NCBI GenBank assembly: GCA_021545625.1 | Contig: JAJRVH010000052.1 | Location: 1 to 7,062, forward strand | Direction: 5' to 3' | DNA: 7,062 nucleotides | DNA from: Zetaproteobacteria bacterium | GTDB taxonomy: Bacteria; Pseudomonadota; Zetaproteobacteria; Mariprofundales; Mariprofundaceae | In this document: positions 6,304 to 7,062 of the stretch, piece after piece | Numbering within the stretch: the first letter of the stretch is position 1 | How the letters are laid out: the number at the start of each line of letters is the position of its first letter | The notes under the pieces: model-generated | Told to the model about the DNA's origin: nothing | The model's database searches: none | What the model saw: the letters and a program-made list of their open reading frames with translations, nothing else | Position numbers and translations under genes: made by a program

Positions 6304-7062
6304 CAGATCTTCTCCTCCCGTTTGGGATGCATGCTGCCCCAGGCATGGCATTGCGGGCATTGCCAGCGCATTTCGACAACCTCCACGCCGCAGGCCTCGC
6401 AGGCATAGTTCTTGGCCTGTTTCCGCCACCGACGTGCAAAACGGCTGTGCGGATCATCCTCGCTGCCCGTCAGGGCAGCCAGGCGCAGCGACGAACGCAG
6501 GGAGTCCGGCTGGTAAGCCAAGGCTCCGCACATCTTCCTGCCTTCATCCACGCCCTGGCGCCGCACCACCTGCTCCAGCCAGGCCAGAAAGAGCTCCGAA
6601 TCGCCGGATTCCCGCCACAGGCTCTCCAGCAAGGCATGCCCATGAGCATCGTAAAAATCCTTCTGTTCCACCATCAGCGACACCAGTAACGGGAAATGCT
6701 CGGCGGAATACCGCCAGTACTCGCGTACCGATACCTCCGCTCCGGCAAAATCCCGTCGCTCCAGCAATACCCCGATTTCAACCAGACGAGCGGGAGCACA
6801 GGAAGGATCAAGCTGCAAGGCCCGGCGCGCATGCTCGACGGCAGCGTCGGTATCGCCTCCATCCCGGCTCTGGCACGCCATCTCGGCCAGCAGATAGGCC
6901 CGGTGCGAGCTGTAGGAGTCGCCCCGCACCTGCTCCAGTCGCGACAACAGCTCCTCGGCTTCAACCCATTCGCGGCTCTGTTCGCGAATGCGCAGGCATG
7001 CCTCGAGCGCACCGGTGTGATCCGGCTGCAGATTCAGCGCCTGCTGATACTGGCGCAGCGCC
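6303..7062 (-). CDS. lapB: Lipopolysaccharide assembly protein B, 5' part cut by window edge
   Basis: The C-terminal 252 residues are visible; the frame is open through the right edge, so the start lies outside. Relative to the 389-aa E. coli protein, roughly 135 residues should be missing, including the N-terminal membrane anchor. What is seen are TPR repeats (for example ALRQYQQALNLQPDH at the edge, and AVEHARRALQLDPSCAPARL further on) and a C-terminal rubredoxin-like metal site with two CxxC pairs (CEAC and CPQC) in the last 33 residues, the hallmark of LapB (YciM). In E. coli LapB works at the inner membrane with FtsH to control LpxC turnover and thus lipopolysaccharide synthesis. It is the first visible gene of the lapB-pyrF-dgt operon; the operon promoter lies outside. 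A TTG within the frame at 6947 is not the true start, since TPR sequence continues upstream of it. Confidence 0.93.
   Translation of the reverse strand, partial: ALRQYQQALNLQPDHTGALEACLRIREQSREWVEAEELLSRLEQVRGDSYSSHRAYLLAEMACQSRDGGDTDAAVEHARRALQLDPSCAPARLVEIGVLLERRDFAGAEVSVREYWRYSAEHFPLLVSLMVEQKDFYDAHGHALLESLWRESGDSELFLAWLEQVVRRQGVDEGRKMCGALAYQPDSLRSSLRLAALTGSEDDPHSRFARRWRKQAKNYACEACGVEVVEMRWQCPQCHAWGSMHPKREEKI

Overview
The window looks like chromosomal DNA of a proteobacterium with fairly high GC, most likely a gammaproteobacterium. The grounds are the lapB-pyrF gene pair, which is characteristic of gammaproteobacteria, a standard bacterial tRNA-Asn, and strong Shine-Dalgarno sites of the GGAGG type. 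I cannot name a species. No mobile elements, CRISPR arrays or rRNA genes are visible, and almost all of the sequence is accounted for by six protein genes and one tRNA.

Layout. Positions 54-202 hold a complete single-gene tRNA-Asn(GUU) unit on the minus strand: promoter (174-202), tRNA (85-160) and intrinsic terminator (54-79). A divergent noncoding stretch follows to about 371, with a CATG-rich near-palindrome and a possible promoter just before the next gene. Positions 372-4435 (plus strand) form a three-gene Ser/Thr phosphosignalling operon. It encodes a membrane receptor kinase (N-terminal TM, extracytoplasmic CHASE2 sensor, three TMs, a TPR-like linker, cytoplasmic Hanks-type kinase), a PP2C-family phosphatase whose start overlaps the kinase stop, and, 30 bp further on, a small protein with one canonical and one degenerate FHA domain. 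A GC-rich hairpin with a UACG tetraloop lies at the convergent junction at 4442-4465. From there to the right edge the minus strand carries a tightly coupled operon read right to left: lapB (5' part missing), pyrF and a dgt-type dNTP triphosphohydrolase. Its genes overlap by 1 and 4 bases.

How they work together. Kinase, phosphatase and phosphothreonine reader form a self-contained write/erase/read circuit. The inferred model is that a periplasmic cue sensed by CHASE2 controls phosphorylation of cytoplasmic targets, which the FHA protein then reads. The linker between the two FHA domains contains a Thr with Ile at +3 and acidic residues upstream, a plausible kinase site and FHA ligand. No type VI secretion genes, the usual partners of proteobacterial kinase/PP2C/FHA sets, are present in the window. 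The lapB-pyrF-dgt operon is housekeeping: control of lipopolysaccharide synthesis, de novo pyrimidine synthesis and dNTP hydrolysis. The most interesting part is the signalling module, whose input and targets cannot be read from this sequence.
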